Assembly: GCF_965229915.1 (NCBI RefSeq)
Contig: NZ_CBDDJZ010000001.1
Span: 1,736,001-1,800,000, forward strand
DNA from: Marinoscillum sp965229915
Lineage (GTDB): Bacteria; Bacteroidota; Bacteroidia; Cytophagales; Cyclobacteriaceae
Length of the DNA stretch: 64,000 nucleotides
Direction of reading: 5' to 3'
Shown here: positions 24,945-34,463 of the stretch, piece by piece
How the letters are laid out: every line of letters begins with the position of its first letter
Numbering within the stretch: the stretch's first letter is position 1
Program-made: the position numbers and the translations under genes
The notes under the pieces: model-generated
Databases searched by the model: none
Told to the model about the DNA's origin: nothing
What the model saw: only the letters and a program-made list of their open reading frames with translations

Positions 24945-24968
24945 AATTAATAAAGCAATTTAAGTACT

Positions 24969-26516
24969 ATGTCTAAAGATCGCTCTGACCATTTGTACCT
25001 CCTCATCAAGTCGATGAAGAAAAGTGAAAAGCGTTATTTCAAAGTGCGGAATAAGGGACTTTCCAAAGACGAGTCAAAGTATCTATTATTGTTCGATGCA
25101 TTGGCGGAGCAAGAGGAATTTGACGAAGTGCAGATTATTGAAAATAACTCATGGGTCAACCCGGTCCAGTTCAGCAACCTGAAAGCACATTTGTATAAAA
25201 AGCTCCTGCAAAGCCTTAAGGAATACACGGCTTCTACTAATGAAGATATCACCATCCGTGAGCAAATAGACTACATCCAAATACTGTTTGACCGAAGCCT
25301 GTATCAGCAAAGCATGCAACTCTTACAAAAAGTGAAGAAGGCCATGCATAAAAGTGATAACCTGGAACTGCAGCTGGAGGTGCTCAAATGGGAAAAGAAC
25401 TTGCTTCCATTTACCCTTGGTAGAAATAACCAGCAGCGGGTTAATCAGATTGTGGAAGAAGCCAATAAGATCAACGAGCGTATCTCCAGAGTGAATATCC
25501 TCACGAACCTATCTGTAGAGCTAAACGCCATCTATCTAAGAACGGGCTATATCCGTGGCAGAGAGGACAAACAGCGAATTCAACGAATCTTTGATGAGCA
25601 ACTACCAGCATGGAACGTGCGTGATTTTTCTGTTCGAGAACGACTACTTTGGTACGAAATCCAGCTGAGCTACTACAGCTTTATCCAGGAATTTGACGAA
25701 GTATATCATTATGCACGCCAGTGGGTAGACCTGTTTAGTAATGTGCCAAGCTCCGCTTACTACCTGGAGATGTACATCAAAGGGCTCAATCAACTGCTCA
25801 ATGCCCAATCGCGACTCATGAAGTATGACGAGTTCATGCAGACGCACAAAAAACTACGGGAGCTATCCAAGCATCGGGTGATCAGTGTCAACGACAACCT
25901 ACAGATCAGGTTATTTAAGTACAGTTATGCTCATCAATTCAATGGCTATTTCATGCTGGGAGAATTTGCTAAAGGTGTCAAACTATTAGAACGAATTGAA
26001 ACACGTCTGGAAAGCTACATCGGTATGCTGGACAAGCACTCCGAATTGGTGCTCTTTTATAAAATTGCCTGCTTGTACTTTGGGAATGGTAACTACCGAA
26101 AGGCGCTCAAGTGGCTAAATAGGATCATTAATTCAGAAGATCAGGACATTCGGGAAGATGTGCACTCATTTGCTCGTATCATTAATCTAATCACACACTA
26201 CGAACTGGGCAACCGCGATGTGATTGAGTACTACATCCGATCTACCTATCGATTTTTGCTCAAAAAAGATGACCTCCATGCCTTTCAGCAATATATTCTG
26301 GAATTCCTCAAAAATCTTTCACACGAGATCACACCTAATCAATTGATTGACAGATTCAAGGAGCTTCGTGAAAAGCTGCTGGTATTATCCCAGAGTAAGT
26401 ATGACAAACGAGCATTCGTCTACTTTGACATCATTTCCTGGCTGGAAAGTAAGATTGAAGATGAGCCTGTGAGCACCATTATCCAGAAAAAGAGCCTTTC
26501 GCAAATGGAACATTGA
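24969..26516 (+). CDS. Conserved helical protein of unknown function
   Basis: 515 residues, no signal peptide or membrane segment. The whole chain is predicted helical with many short repeats of Leu, Tyr and charged residues, such as LSVELNAIYLRTGYIRG, FYKIACLYFGNGNYRKALKWLNRI and ARIINLITHYELGNRDVIEYY. The latter resemble TPR units, so it may be a scaffold. It opens MSKDRSDHLYLLIKSMKKSEKRYF, a start I associate with a conserved Bacteroidota family lacking a function. Divergent from the leu operon, with its own promoter. Confidence 0.8.
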   Translation: MSKDRSDHLYLLIKSMKKSEKRYFKVRNKGLSKDESKYLLLFDALAEQEEFDEVQIIENNSWVNPVQFSNLKAHLYKKLLQSLKEYTASTNEDITIREQIDYIQILFDRSLYQQSMQLLQKVKKAMHKSDNLELQLEVLKWEKNLLPFTLGRNNQQRVNQIVEEANKINERISRVNILTNLSVELNAIYLRTGYIRGREDKQRIQRIFDEQLPAWNVRDFSVRERLLWYEIQLSYYSFIQEFDEVYHYARQWVDLFSNVPSSAYYLEMYIKGLNQLLNAQSRLMKYDEFMQTHKKLRELSKHRVISVNDNLQIRLFKYSYAHQFNGYFMLGEFAKGVKLLERIETRLESYIGMLDKHSELVLFYKIACLYFGNGNYRKALKWLNRIINSEDQDIREDVHSFARIINLITHYELGNRDVIEYYIRSTYRFLLKKDDLHAFQQYILEFLKNLSHEITPNQLIDRFKELREKLLVLSQSKYDKRAFVYFDIISWLESKIEDEPVSTIIQKKSLSQMEH

Positions 26517-26676
26517 TCCTTCACCTCTGACAATAGAATGATATCAACCACTAATTGACAATCATTTAATTGAACCCTTTTAAAGTAACTATTTAAGTTT
26601 CAGAACGTTATTCTTTGCGGAAATGCAAATTCTGCACTATTTTTAGCAATTGTAAAGTCCGGGAGAGCGAAATACC

Positions 26677-27240
26677 ATGAACTTAAATCTAAAATCTGAC
26701 CAAATTCTCTTTTTGCATAAGGGAACAATCACCAAAGAACTGATCGAACTGGTGGTGGAAGCTTTGGAGCAAAGTGTGACCAATCTGGAAGGCGACAGAA
26801 AGGTCAGAAGAAAGATTACCAACGTGTTTATAGAGGTATTTCAGAACATCGGATACCATGGGGTGAAAGATCCAGAATTCAGTAGCTCCGACATGGTGAT
26901 CGTACTATCTCTGGACAAATACTACAAAATAGGCACCAGAAACCTTATCAAAAAAGACACCCAGGATAAGATCTCAGATAAGATCAAGCAAATCAATGGG
27001 ATGACTCCTGAAGAACTGCGTGAAGAATACAAAGTAGCCTTAAGTAGCAATGAACTCTCCGAAAAAGGCACAGCAGGTCTTGGATTCATTGACATTGCCA
27101 GGAAATCTGGAGAAAAACTCTACTGTGAGTTTGAAAAAGCCAATGATCAGTATTCATTCTTCTATTTTGAGACACGCATCGCCAAAGACCAGTCGTCCGG
27201 TGAAAAGGCTAAACATCGCGCTGCTTCTGTAAAGAACTAG
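26677..27240 (+). CDS. SiaB-like family protein kinase (DUF6272)
   Basis: 187 residues. The pattern KITNVFIEVFQNIGYHG resembles the N-box of GHKL ATPases, and GTAGLGFIDIARKSGEKL the Gly-rich ATP lid. This matches SiaB-type proteins: in Pseudomonas aeruginosa SiaB phosphorylates SiaC and counteracts the SiaA phosphatase in a switch controlling diguanylate-cyclase activity and aggregation. No SiaA, SiaC or SiaD homologue is adjacent here, so partners must be encoded elsewhere or differ. Its stop codon overlaps that of the convergent VOC gene (shared CTAG). Confidence 0.78.
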   Translation: MNLNLKSDQILFLHKGTITKELIELVVEALEQSVTNLEGDRKVRRKITNVFIEVFQNIGYHGVKDPEFSSSDMVIVLSLDKYYKIGTRNLIKKDTQDKISDKIKQINGMTPEELREEYKVALSSNELSEKGTAGLGFIDIARKSGEKLYCEFEKANDQYSFFYFETRIAKDQSSGEKAKHRAASVKN

Positions 27241-28298
27241 TCTTTTATTCTACTAAACCGTAGTGCCTTCAGCATGAAATCGGGTAGTGGTTTCAGTGGA
27301 TCTCTCTTTTCCACGTCCAGAAAGATTCCTAGTTTTTCAAGAATTGGAATTTTGTACACTTCGATCATCTCAATAAGAATTCCATCAGGATCATCTATGT
27401 AGGTACAGTGCACCCTTGTGGTACCACCCATGTCTAGCGTATCTTGAGTATCACAAGTAAACCCAAATCCTTTGGCATCCAAATCTTCTCCGAGACCTTT
27501 CATTCCTCGCACATCCAGTCCGATGTGCACAAATCCAACATCGCCCCAGATACGTCCTTTCCACACCTTTTGCGGAGTGTAATCAATTGCCTGAATCAAT
27601 TCGATATAAGTATCAGCAGACACCTTGGCAAATCCTCCACCTGGAGGATTGGACTGTGTCAGGCGCACTCGTCTAAACTTCTTTTCACCACCCTTGAGGG
27701 ACTTGAAATCTGCAAACTGATCGGTAAGATCATAGACCACCTGGTCATACCCCAATATGTCTGAGTACAATTTTCTCGACTTATCAATATCAGTTACCCC
27801 AACAACACACCCATTCGGACCACCAGTTACATGCTTGGTTTTGGTGTAAAAGTTCTTTCCTTCCACTATTTGGAAAATCAGCTCATTGGGGTCTTCCACA
27901 TAAAAGGTAGAAGAACCATCTGGCATCTGCACGATTTCGGATAGGAGTTTTGCTCCCTTAGCTTTAAAATAATTGTACGCTTGCTGTACATCTCTGGATT
28001 TCACCTGAGTGATGTAAATCGCTATATCACCTAGCTCAATATCAAACTCGACTTTTCTCGGCTCAAAAGAAGTCGGGTTAACTACCTCCATGGCACAACC
28101 GCCTTGCAGGTTCAGAATCATAGAGGCACGTTTGGTGATGGTCTCATTATGGGTGTAGACATCCATCAATGGAGCAGGTGCTACTCCATCGAACATCCGA
28201 ATGTCCATACCTAAAAACTGACGGTACCACTTCTGTGATTTCTCTGAGTCCAAAACTCCAACACCGATATGCTGGATGCCGTTGATGCGCTTATACAT
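27237..28298 (-). CDS. Two-domain VOC (glyoxalase/dioxygenase-fold) protein
   Basis: 353 residues from the ATG at 28298 (MYKRINGIQHIGVGVLDSEKS); an upstream in-frame ATG at 28322 would add 8 residues. Two VOC modules are visible: HIGVGVLDSEKSQKWYRQFLG (about 10-140) and VVGVTDIDKSRKLYSDILG (about 163-320), with possible metal ligands in FVHIGLDVRGM and the Glu in GILIEMIEV. The length is close to 4-hydroxyphenylpyruvate dioxygenase but the HPPD signature motifs are absent. Probably a metal-dependent dioxygenase or isomerase; substrate unknown. Confidence 0.8.
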   Translation of the reverse strand: MYKRINGIQHIGVGVLDSEKSQKWYRQFLGMDIRMFDGVAPAPLMDVYTHNETITKRASMILNLQGGCAMEVVNPTSFEPRKVEFDIELGDIAIYITQVKSRDVQQAYNYFKAKGAKLLSEIVQMPDGSSTFYVEDPNELIFQIVEGKNFYTKTKHVTGGPNGCVVGVTDIDKSRKLYSDILGYDQVVYDLTDQFADFKSLKGGEKKFRRVRLTQSNPPGGGFAKVSADTYIELIQAIDYTPQKVWKGRIWGDVGFVHIGLDVRGMKGLGEDLDAKGFGFTCDTQDTLDMGGTTRVHCTYIDDPDGILIEMIEVYKIPILEKLGIFLDVEKRDPLKPLPDFMLKALRFSRIKD

Positions 28299-28374
28299 GT
28301 GCTTGCTGTTGATTGTGGGCAAAAATAATCAAGTAGGTAAAGAATGGGTGAGTTTTGCGGAAATAGTGCGGATG

Positions 28375-30396
28375 CTATTTTTTCAGCATCTTCTCTATCT
28401 CCATTAACTCATCTCGCAATCTTGCAGCTTCCATGAAATCCAGGTCTTTAGCTGCTTTTTCCATTTTCTTGCGAGTGTCATCTGCAAGCTTCTTCAGCTG
28501 GTCTTTGTTCATATAAGCTACCACCGGGTCAGCTGCCACAGAAGCTTCTTGCTCTTCACCGGTGTAGTATTTCTTGGAGCCCTTCTTCTTATCTGCTGCT
28601 GATGTTTGTCCCAAAATTGCCTCACGATTTTTAATAATCGTTTTCGGAGTGATCCCGTGCTCTTCATTATAGGCTTGTTGGATACTTCTTCTTCGGTTCG
28701 TCTCGTCGATTGACCTTTGCATGGAATCAGTCACTTTATCCGCATACATGATCACCATACCGTTTTCATTCCTCGCCGCACGACCAATAGTCTGCACAAG
28801 CGATCGTTCGTTTCTTAAGAACCCTTCTTTATCGGCATCAATAATGGCCACTAGTGATACCTCTGGAAGATCAAGTCCCTCTCTCAGCAAGTTGACGCCT
28901 ACCAATACATCAAAAACTCCCAGGCGTAGTTCTCTCAGAATCTCCACCCGATCCAGTGTATCTACCTCGGAATGTATGTACCGTGTCTTCACGCCGGCAT
29001 TGAGCAGGTATTTGGTGAGCTCTTCCGCCATTCGTTTGGTGAGTGTGGTACAGAGAACTCGCTCTTCACGCTCTACCCTTAGCTGAATTTCCTCCATCAG
29101 GTCATCGATCTGATTGATACTAGGCCGAACTTCTATGATAGGATCCAGAAGGCCAGTTGGTCGGATCAGCTGCTCTACCACCACTCCTTCTGATTTGCGC
29201 AGCTCATATTCACCGGGAGTAGCGCTAACAAAGACCACCTGATTGAGCATTTCTTCAAACTCATTGAACGTAAGTGGTCGGTTATCCAATGCAGAGGGTA
29301 ATCTAAACCCAAAGTCTACCAGATTCACCTTGCGACTCCTGTCACCTCCCCACATGGCACGAACCTGTGGTACTGTGACGTGGCTTTCATCAATGACCAT
29401 GAGGTAGTCATCTGGAAAATAATCCAACAGGCAGAAAGGTCTTGCTCCAGGAGTACGACGGTCAAAATAACGCGAATAATTCTCCACTCCAGAACAGTAA
29501 CCAATTTCTCGAATCATCTCCAGGTCAAACTCTGTCCTTTCTTTAAGTCGCTTCGCCTCCAGAAACCTTCGCTCTTGCTCAAAAAACTGGACCTGAGCCA
29601 CCAGATCGTCTTGGATTTCATAAATAGCCGTATTGAGTAAATCCTTACCAGTTACAAAAAGGTTGGCCGGGAAAATGGTGACAATACGTTCATCTGACAA
29701 CTTCTCCCCGGTTTCCGGATTGATCCGCTGGATAGTCTCGATTTCATCACCCCAAAAAATAAACCGATAAGCAAAGTCAGCATAAGCTACAAACACATCT
29801 ACTGTATCGCCTTTCACCCGAAAGGTTCCGCGCTTGAATTCCACCTCGGTTCTGCTGTAAAGGATGTCCACCAGGTTGAACAAAAACTGACTTCTCGGGA
29901 TTTCATCACCTTCCTGGACTTTGATGACATTTTTCCCAAATTCCTCTGGATTACCAATACCATAGATACATGAAACAGATGCCACTACAATCACATCGCG
30001 ACGACCAGAAAGCAACGCAGATGTGGCGCTTAGCCGCAGTTTTTCGATCTCATCATTGATGGAAAGATCCTTCTCGATGTACAGGTTGGTCGTAGGAATG
30101 AAAGCTTCAGGCTGGTAATAATCGTAGTAACTGATGAAGTACTCCACGGCGTTTTCGGGGAAAAAACTCTTAAACTCACCATACAGCTGGGCAGCCAAAG
30201 TCTTATTGTGACACAAAACCAAAGTGGGCTTCTGTACTTCCTGAATAACATTGGCCATGGTAAATGTCTTACCAGAACCTGTCACTCCTAACAACGTTTG
30301 GGCTGCTTCACCATCAATGATTCCTTCTTTCAATTGACTGATAGCAGTAGGCTGGTCACCCGTAGGCTCGTATTCCGAACTCAGCTTAAAATCCAT
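28375..30396 (-). CDS. uvrB: Excinuclease ABC subunit B
   Basis: 673 residues from the ATG at 30396 (MDFKLSSEYEPTGDQPTAIS), the conserved UvrB start; a longer frame reaching 30459 would overlap aroE. The Walker A motif GVTGSGKT is at 37-44, the beta-hairpin region follows (YYDYYQPEAFIP), the helicase DE motif is in VIDESHVTVPQ, and motifs V/VI are VGVNLLREGLDLPEV and QTIGRAARN. The C-terminal UVR domain (KMEKAAKDLDFMEAARLRDEL) binds UvrC. It is the damage-verifying helicase of nucleotide excision repair. The start is 4 nt after the aroE stop. Confidence 0.98.
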   Translation of the reverse strand: MDFKLSSEYEPTGDQPTAISQLKEGIIDGEAAQTLLGVTGSGKTFTMANVIQEVQKPTLVLCHNKTLAAQLYGEFKSFFPENAVEYFISYYDYYQPEAFIPTTNLYIEKDLSINDEIEKLRLSATSALLSGRRDVIVVASVSCIYGIGNPEEFGKNVIKVQEGDEIPRSQFLFNLVDILYSRTEVEFKRGTFRVKGDTVDVFVAYADFAYRFIFWGDEIETIQRINPETGEKLSDERIVTIFPANLFVTGKDLLNTAIYEIQDDLVAQVQFFEQERRFLEAKRLKERTEFDLEMIREIGYCSGVENYSRYFDRRTPGARPFCLLDYFPDDYLMVIDESHVTVPQVRAMWGGDRSRKVNLVDFGFRLPSALDNRPLTFNEFEEMLNQVVFVSATPGEYELRKSEGVVVEQLIRPTGLLDPIIEVRPSINQIDDLMEEIQLRVEREERVLCTTLTKRMAEELTKYLLNAGVKTRYIHSEVDTLDRVEILRELRLGVFDVLVGVNLLREGLDLPEVSLVAIIDADKEGFLRNERSLVQTIGRAARNENGMVIMYADKVTDSMQRSIDETNRRRSIQQAYNEEHGITPKTIIKNREAILGQTSAADKKKGSKKYYTGEEQEASVAADPVVAYMNKDQLKKLADDTRKKMEKAAKDLDFMEAARLRDELMEIEKMLKK

Positions 30397-30400
30397 GTGA

Positions 30401-31144
30401 TTATCCGTTCCAAATTTCCCAGGCTCGATCCGCCTGTAGGTGTAGCATTTCCAAGCCATTTTTGGTTCTAGCTCCCTTCAGGCGACCCTCCTTCATAAAG
30501 GCAGTTTCTTCGGGATTGTAAACGAGATCGTAAATGTATTGTTCCGCATGAATTGCCTCGTAAGGGATATCAGGCTTGGTATCGATATCCGGGTGCATCC
30601 CCAAAGGTGTGGTATTAACAATCATATCCACTTTCTGGACATAGGTGGGATCGTTTTTCAGATCCACGTAGGTGAGGTCTCCTTTTAGTTTTTGCCTGGA
30701 AACGACCATGTATTTGATGCCCAGATCTAGAAAACCTGCCTCTACGGCCTTGGAGGCTCCTCCACCTCCCAGTATGAGGGCATTTTTCACCTTTAGGTCT
30801 CCCTGAAAATAGTTGATCACTGACTGCTTAAACCCAAAAAAATCGCTATTGTAGCCTATGAGTTTATTTCCCTCTTTCTTAATAACATTGACGGCCTCCA
30901 CTTTGTGAGCACTACTATCCAGTCGGTCCAGAAATCTCCTAATGTTCTCTTTGTGTGGTACAGTGACATTAATTCCTACCAAATCAGGGTATCGATCCCA
31001 AAGAGATGGGAAATCCTTCAGGTATTCAATCTCAAATAAATCGTATTTATGATCACTTAGCCCTAATCGCTTGAATTTTTCGTTGAAGTACGCTCTTGAA
31101 AAGGAATGCCCCAAAGGGAAACCAACAAGTCCAAATCTCTTCAT
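30401..31144 (-). CDS. aroE: Shikimate dehydrogenase
   Basis: 247 residues, slightly short for AroE but typical of Bacteroidota. Substrate-binding motifs GFPLGHSFSRAYFNEKF and GINVTVPHKENIRRF (catalytic Lys) and YNSDFFGF (catalytic Asp), then the NADP loop ALILGGGGASKAVEAG, and NTTPLGMHPD. It reduces 3-dehydroshikimate in aromatic amino-acid synthesis. It lies 93 bp after the DUF368 gene and 4 nt before uvrB. Confidence 0.96.
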   Translation of the reverse strand: MKRFGLVGFPLGHSFSRAYFNEKFKRLGLSDHKYDLFEIEYLKDFPSLWDRYPDLVGINVTVPHKENIRRFLDRLDSSAHKVEAVNVIKKEGNKLIGYNSDFFGFKQSVINYFQGDLKVKNALILGGGGASKAVEAGFLDLGIKYMVVSRQKLKGDLTYVDLKNDPTYVQKVDMIVNTTPLGMHPDIDTKPDIPYEAIHAEQYIYDLVYNPEETAFMKEGRLKGARTKNGLEMLHLQADRAWEIWNG

Positions 31145-31237
31145 GTGCAGCTAGTTAATGTTAAAAATGAGTTGGGGCAATAACTAAATGCTAAATATAA
31201 AAAGAGTATTGCTAATAAGACTATCAAGCACTACTTA

Positions 31238-32134
31238 TCAGGAGGTACTTTTAGTGGCATATTTTTCCATAAGCCAGACTAAGAGGAAACCAACAATCAT
31301 GAGTACAATAGCAAGAACAAACTCACCATTGATATCAGGTAGCAACCATTCATAGCCTACAGCCTTTTCTTTGCCTTCCAGTGTGAGGTATTGAGTAGTC
31401 TTCCAGGGCCAGATAATCGCCAGAGAGCCAGCCACAAATCCCGTAAGAATACTTATCGTGAGATCTTGAAAGTTTTTGAATAAATAAGAAAGCAAACGAG
31501 AAAAAAGAACTAGTCCCAATACGCAGCCAACGGCTATAGGCACCAATACAGAAAAGTTCAAACCTCCGATGGCCTGCATCACCAGCACGTAATTACCCAT
31601 CAACAACAGAATGTAACTACCAGACAACCCAGGCAAAATCATACTGCATATCGCCACAGCCCCGCAAATGGTGAGATAAAAAAAGGATGCATTCGGTTCA
31701 GCCGGTGGTAAAAAAGCGATTCCCGCTGCGATCAACACACCTATCAGCAATGCAAAAAGGTTAGCTGGACTAAATCGTGTGATTTGCTTCCCCACGCCTA
31801 TGATGGAAGCTACTATCAGTCCAAAGAAAAAAGCGAGAGTGAGCACTTCATAGTTCACAAAGGCATATTCCAGCACCTTCGCCAGACTGAGTATACTCAG
31901 TGCTATACCAGCAAAAATAGCCGCCAAAAACGCAAGATCTGTTTTGAGTGCAAACACCTTAAAATCACCCGAAAGTAACATGCGCAATGCTCCTATGTCA
32001 AAAGACTTGAGTGCATCGATTAATCGCTGATAGATTCCGGTGATGAAAGCAATCGTGCCGCCAGATACTCCAGGTATCACGTTGGCTGCTCCCATCGCAA
32101 GTCCTTTCAGGAAAAAACTAAGGTAGGGTCTCAT
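31238..32134 (-). CDS. DUF368 membrane protein, probable polyprenyl-phosphate transporter
   Basis: 298 residues with about eight to nine hydrophobic spans. The family motif near the N-terminus is KGLAMGAANVIPGVSGGTIAFITGIY, repeated in variant form later (MILPGLSGSYILLLMGNY), giving the two PGxSG re-entrant loops of DUF368. DUF368 proteins (PopT) have been shown to recycle undecaprenyl phosphate across the membrane for cell-wall and glycan synthesis. It overlaps the phosphosulfolactate synthase stop as ATGA. Confidence 0.9.
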   Translation of the reverse strand: MRPYLSFFLKGLAMGAANVIPGVSGGTIAFITGIYQRLIDALKSFDIGALRMLLSGDFKVFALKTDLAFLAAIFAGIALSILSLAKVLEYAFVNYEVLTLAFFFGLIVASIIGVGKQITRFSPANLFALLIGVLIAAGIAFLPPAEPNASFFYLTICGAVAICSMILPGLSGSYILLLMGNYVLVMQAIGGLNFSVLVPIAVGCVLGLVLFSRLLSYLFKNFQDLTISILTGFVAGSLAIIWPWKTTQYLTLEGKEKAVGYEWLLPDINGEFVLAIVLMIVGFLLVWLMEKYATKSTS

Positions 32135-32892
32135 TGATTGAGGAAATGATCGAAGGTATCTCCCCGAAGACCTAGGCGTATAGTTTCTAAAGGAATCACT
32201 TCATTTGGTGCGATGTTCCCAAGATTCACATTACTCCCAATAAGCTTAATAAACCAAACCTGCTGGGCTTTCTGAGGAGCTTCCCAAAGGATTTTCTCTT
32301 CCGGAATTTTGGTCAAAATTTCTTCCACCAATCCCTGACGAACTTCTCCAGAGTCTCTAAAAAGACCCACATTACCACTCTCGCGCGCTTCACCTATCAC
32401 TTTCCATGCTCCAGCATCAAGCTCGGTTTGCATCTGTTCAATCCACTTGTATGGAGGGATGATTTTCGCAGCATCTTTGGAACCCACCTCCGAAAGGACG
32501 GTTACTTGCTTAGCAAGCGTATTAATGTACTCGCACTTCTTGTCATGATCCAAAATGATACTTCCATCGGATACTTCAGCATATTCGAGGTTGAACTCAT
32601 CCAAAACCTTTTGGTAGTCTTCAAATTGGTCTCGAACGATAAACGCCTCAAAGAGCGTTCCACCAAGGTAAACGGGGATGCCAGCTGCCTTGTAAGCGTC
32701 TAACTTCTTTTTGAGGTTCTTGGTCACAAAGGAAGTGGCCCAACCCAATTTGACAATATCAATATAGTCTCCTGAAACGTCGATCATGTCTTCCACCTCA
32801 CGAACACTCAGACCTTTATCCATTACCATGGTAAATCCAGTGTTTCTAGGCTTGACAGTTCTCTCAGGAATTTGATTCAAATGATAATTCAT
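32131..32892 (-). CDS. Phosphosulfolactate synthase (ComA family)
   Basis: 253 residues from the ATG at 32892 (MNYHLNQIPERTVKPRNTGF); the frame extends to 32937. The TIM-barrel signature TMVMDKGLSVREVEDMIDVSGDYIDIVKLGWATSF and IPVYLGGTLFEAFIVRDQF is characteristic. ComA adds sulfite to phosphoenolpyruvate to give phosphosulfolactate. In methanogens this leads to coenzyme M; in Bacteroidota the same chemistry plausibly supplies sulfonates such as cysteate for sulfonolipids (inference, no adjacent pathway gene here). First gene of a likely comA-DUF368-aroE-uvrB operon. Confidence 0.88.
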   Translation of the reverse strand: MNYHLNQIPERTVKPRNTGFTMVMDKGLSVREVEDMIDVSGDYIDIVKLGWATSFVTKNLKKKLDAYKAAGIPVYLGGTLFEAFIVRDQFEDYQKVLDEFNLEYAEVSDGSIILDHDKKCEYINTLAKQVTVLSEVGSKDAAKIIPPYKWIEQMQTELDAGAWKVIGEARESGNVGLFRDSGEVRQGLVEEILTKIPEEKILWEAPQKAQQVWFIKLIGSNVNLGNIAPNEVIPLETIRLGLRGDTFDHFLNQ

Positions 32893-32961
32893 AGATTGCT
32901 CTGTCGCTGATTTTTGCAAAGCCACAAAAATCAGCAATTCTGATGAAAATGACTTAGCTAT

Positions 32962-34362
32962 TTAATTGTTTTTCCGGTATTGCTCTATGATTTTGTAGAG
33001 CGCCTTTTGGGTCTGCAAATTCGGAAAAAATTCGAATAATTGTAAATGGCCATCGAAATCTAACATTAAACCTGTTTCGAGTCTGTTTATAGCCATTTTG
33101 TATCTACCTCCCTCAATGAGATATACCACGCTTCTGTAGTATAGGTCAGGACATTCTGCACAGTCTACCAGCCCATCCTCTACAGTTTCCTGGGCTTTTT
33201 CAAAATCTCCCTGCTCATAATACACGTATGACCAGTCCAACCAGATGTGTGGATTCTCAGGGTCCAGCTGAGACGCTTCCATGTAGGCGTCAATGGCTGA
33301 GATGATATTGCCTGTCTTAAACTCAGCATCAGCCACAGCCTTCCAATAGGCTCCATTCTCAACATCCAATTTCAAGGCCTTATTAAAAAAATGAATGGCC
33401 TCATACCAGCGCTCTTTTTGTGATAAACACACCCCTAAGCCATACCACGCCTCATGATACAAATTGTCAAGCTTGGTGGCTTTCTGATAGTGCTTCACTG
33501 CCAGATCAAACTGCTCCATTTTTTCATATGCCGCAGCTATGTGACAATAGGTCTCAGCTGTAGGACCTTCCAGGTCCATGGTTTTCACATAAGAGTTGAG
33601 CGCTTTATCATACTGCAGCAAATTCATGTAGGCATTGCCCATATTAAAGTGAGCACTGCTAAAATCATCATCAATAGCCACAGCATATTCATAGGCGTCT
33701 ATGGCTTTGTCGTATTGAGTGAGTTTGTTGTAAACGATCCCCAGATTGTACCAGGCATATTCCGAATAAGGATCCTGATCGATAAACTTATGATAGTAAT
33801 CCAGGCTGCTCTCCAACTCTCCAGCAACATCCAGGCAGTAGGCCAGCTCGTAGAGTGCATTTTCATTGAGCATATTGCACTCAATAGCCTTCTTATGGCT
33901 CTCTGCAGCTTTGCGATGATCTCCCATCCCCTGGTACGCAAGACCAATAGAGTAATAGATTTCATCTTTATCCTCGGCAAACTCTAATGTCTGCTCATAG
34001 CACTCGATAGCCTGAGCATATTCAGACATCAATGCATGGATAGTTCCCTTCTGCACAAGTAACTCTGGGTCGTTTGGATGAAAGCTCAAAGCTGTCGCTA
34101 ACGCATCTACTGCCTCACCATGCCGATCCAATTTCACCAACACATCGGCATGCTCCATTGTAAGGTCCAGCGAGAATGAAAACTGCTGAAGACCGAGTTC
34201 GCATGCTTTGAGTGCTTTAGAATATTTTTCGTGGTTCTGGTAGTAGTTAATGACTTCTAGATACGCGTCCTCATCAAAGTAGTAGGACTCTTTGTTTTTA
34301 AGGAATGCTTCGAACTTTCTTATCAACTCCCTCTCTTCCTTGCGCTTATACTCTTCTTGCAT
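32962..34362 (-). CDS. Tetratricopeptide-repeat protein
   Basis: 466 residues consisting of about ten to eleven 34-residue TPR units, clearest in the run AIECYEQTLEFAEDKDEIYYSIGLAYQGMG and its successors. No signal peptide or membrane segment is visible, so it is likely a cytoplasmic scaffold. The start is ATG at 34362. It lies about 100 bp after the CpsB-like phosphatase on the same strand and could be the end of that operon, but a separate transcript is equally possible. Confidence 0.88.
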   Translation of the reverse strand: MQEEYKRKEERELIRKFEAFLKNKESYYFDEDAYLEVINYYQNHEKYSKALKACELGLQQFSFSLDLTMEHADVLVKLDRHGEAVDALATALSFHPNDPELLVQKGTIHALMSEYAQAIECYEQTLEFAEDKDEIYYSIGLAYQGMGDHRKAAESHKKAIECNMLNENALYELAYCLDVAGELESSLDYYHKFIDQDPYSEYAWYNLGIVYNKLTQYDKAIDAYEYAVAIDDDFSSAHFNMGNAYMNLLQYDKALNSYVKTMDLEGPTAETYCHIAAAYEKMEQFDLAVKHYQKATKLDNLYHEAWYGLGVCLSQKERWYEAIHFFNKALKLDVENGAYWKAVADAEFKTGNIISAIDAYMEASQLDPENPHIWLDWSYVYYEQGDFEKAQETVEDGLVDCAECPDLYYRSVVYLIEGGRYKMAINRLETGLMLDFDGHLQLFEFFPNLQTQKALYKIIEQYRKNN

Positions 34363-34463
34363 ATAAAAAAGTTAAAAAGTATGTCATGGATGATGTATGA
34401 ATATACACTAAATCAATCGCTATAGTGTTATTTGCTCATCAAAAGTTATCCACAACAAAACCC

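Noticed and set aside
24812..24968. T-box or leucine attenuator upstream of leuC
   Set aside because: No leader peptide with Leu codons, no T-box motif, and no terminator hairpin was seen.
27237..28298. 4-hydroxyphenylpyruvate dioxygenase
   Set aside because: Length and two VOC modules are similar, but the conserved C-terminal HPPD motifs are not present.
33454..33987. 177-residue ORF opposite the TPR gene
   Set aside because: Hydrophobic shadow produced by the helical repeat codons of the TPR protein.
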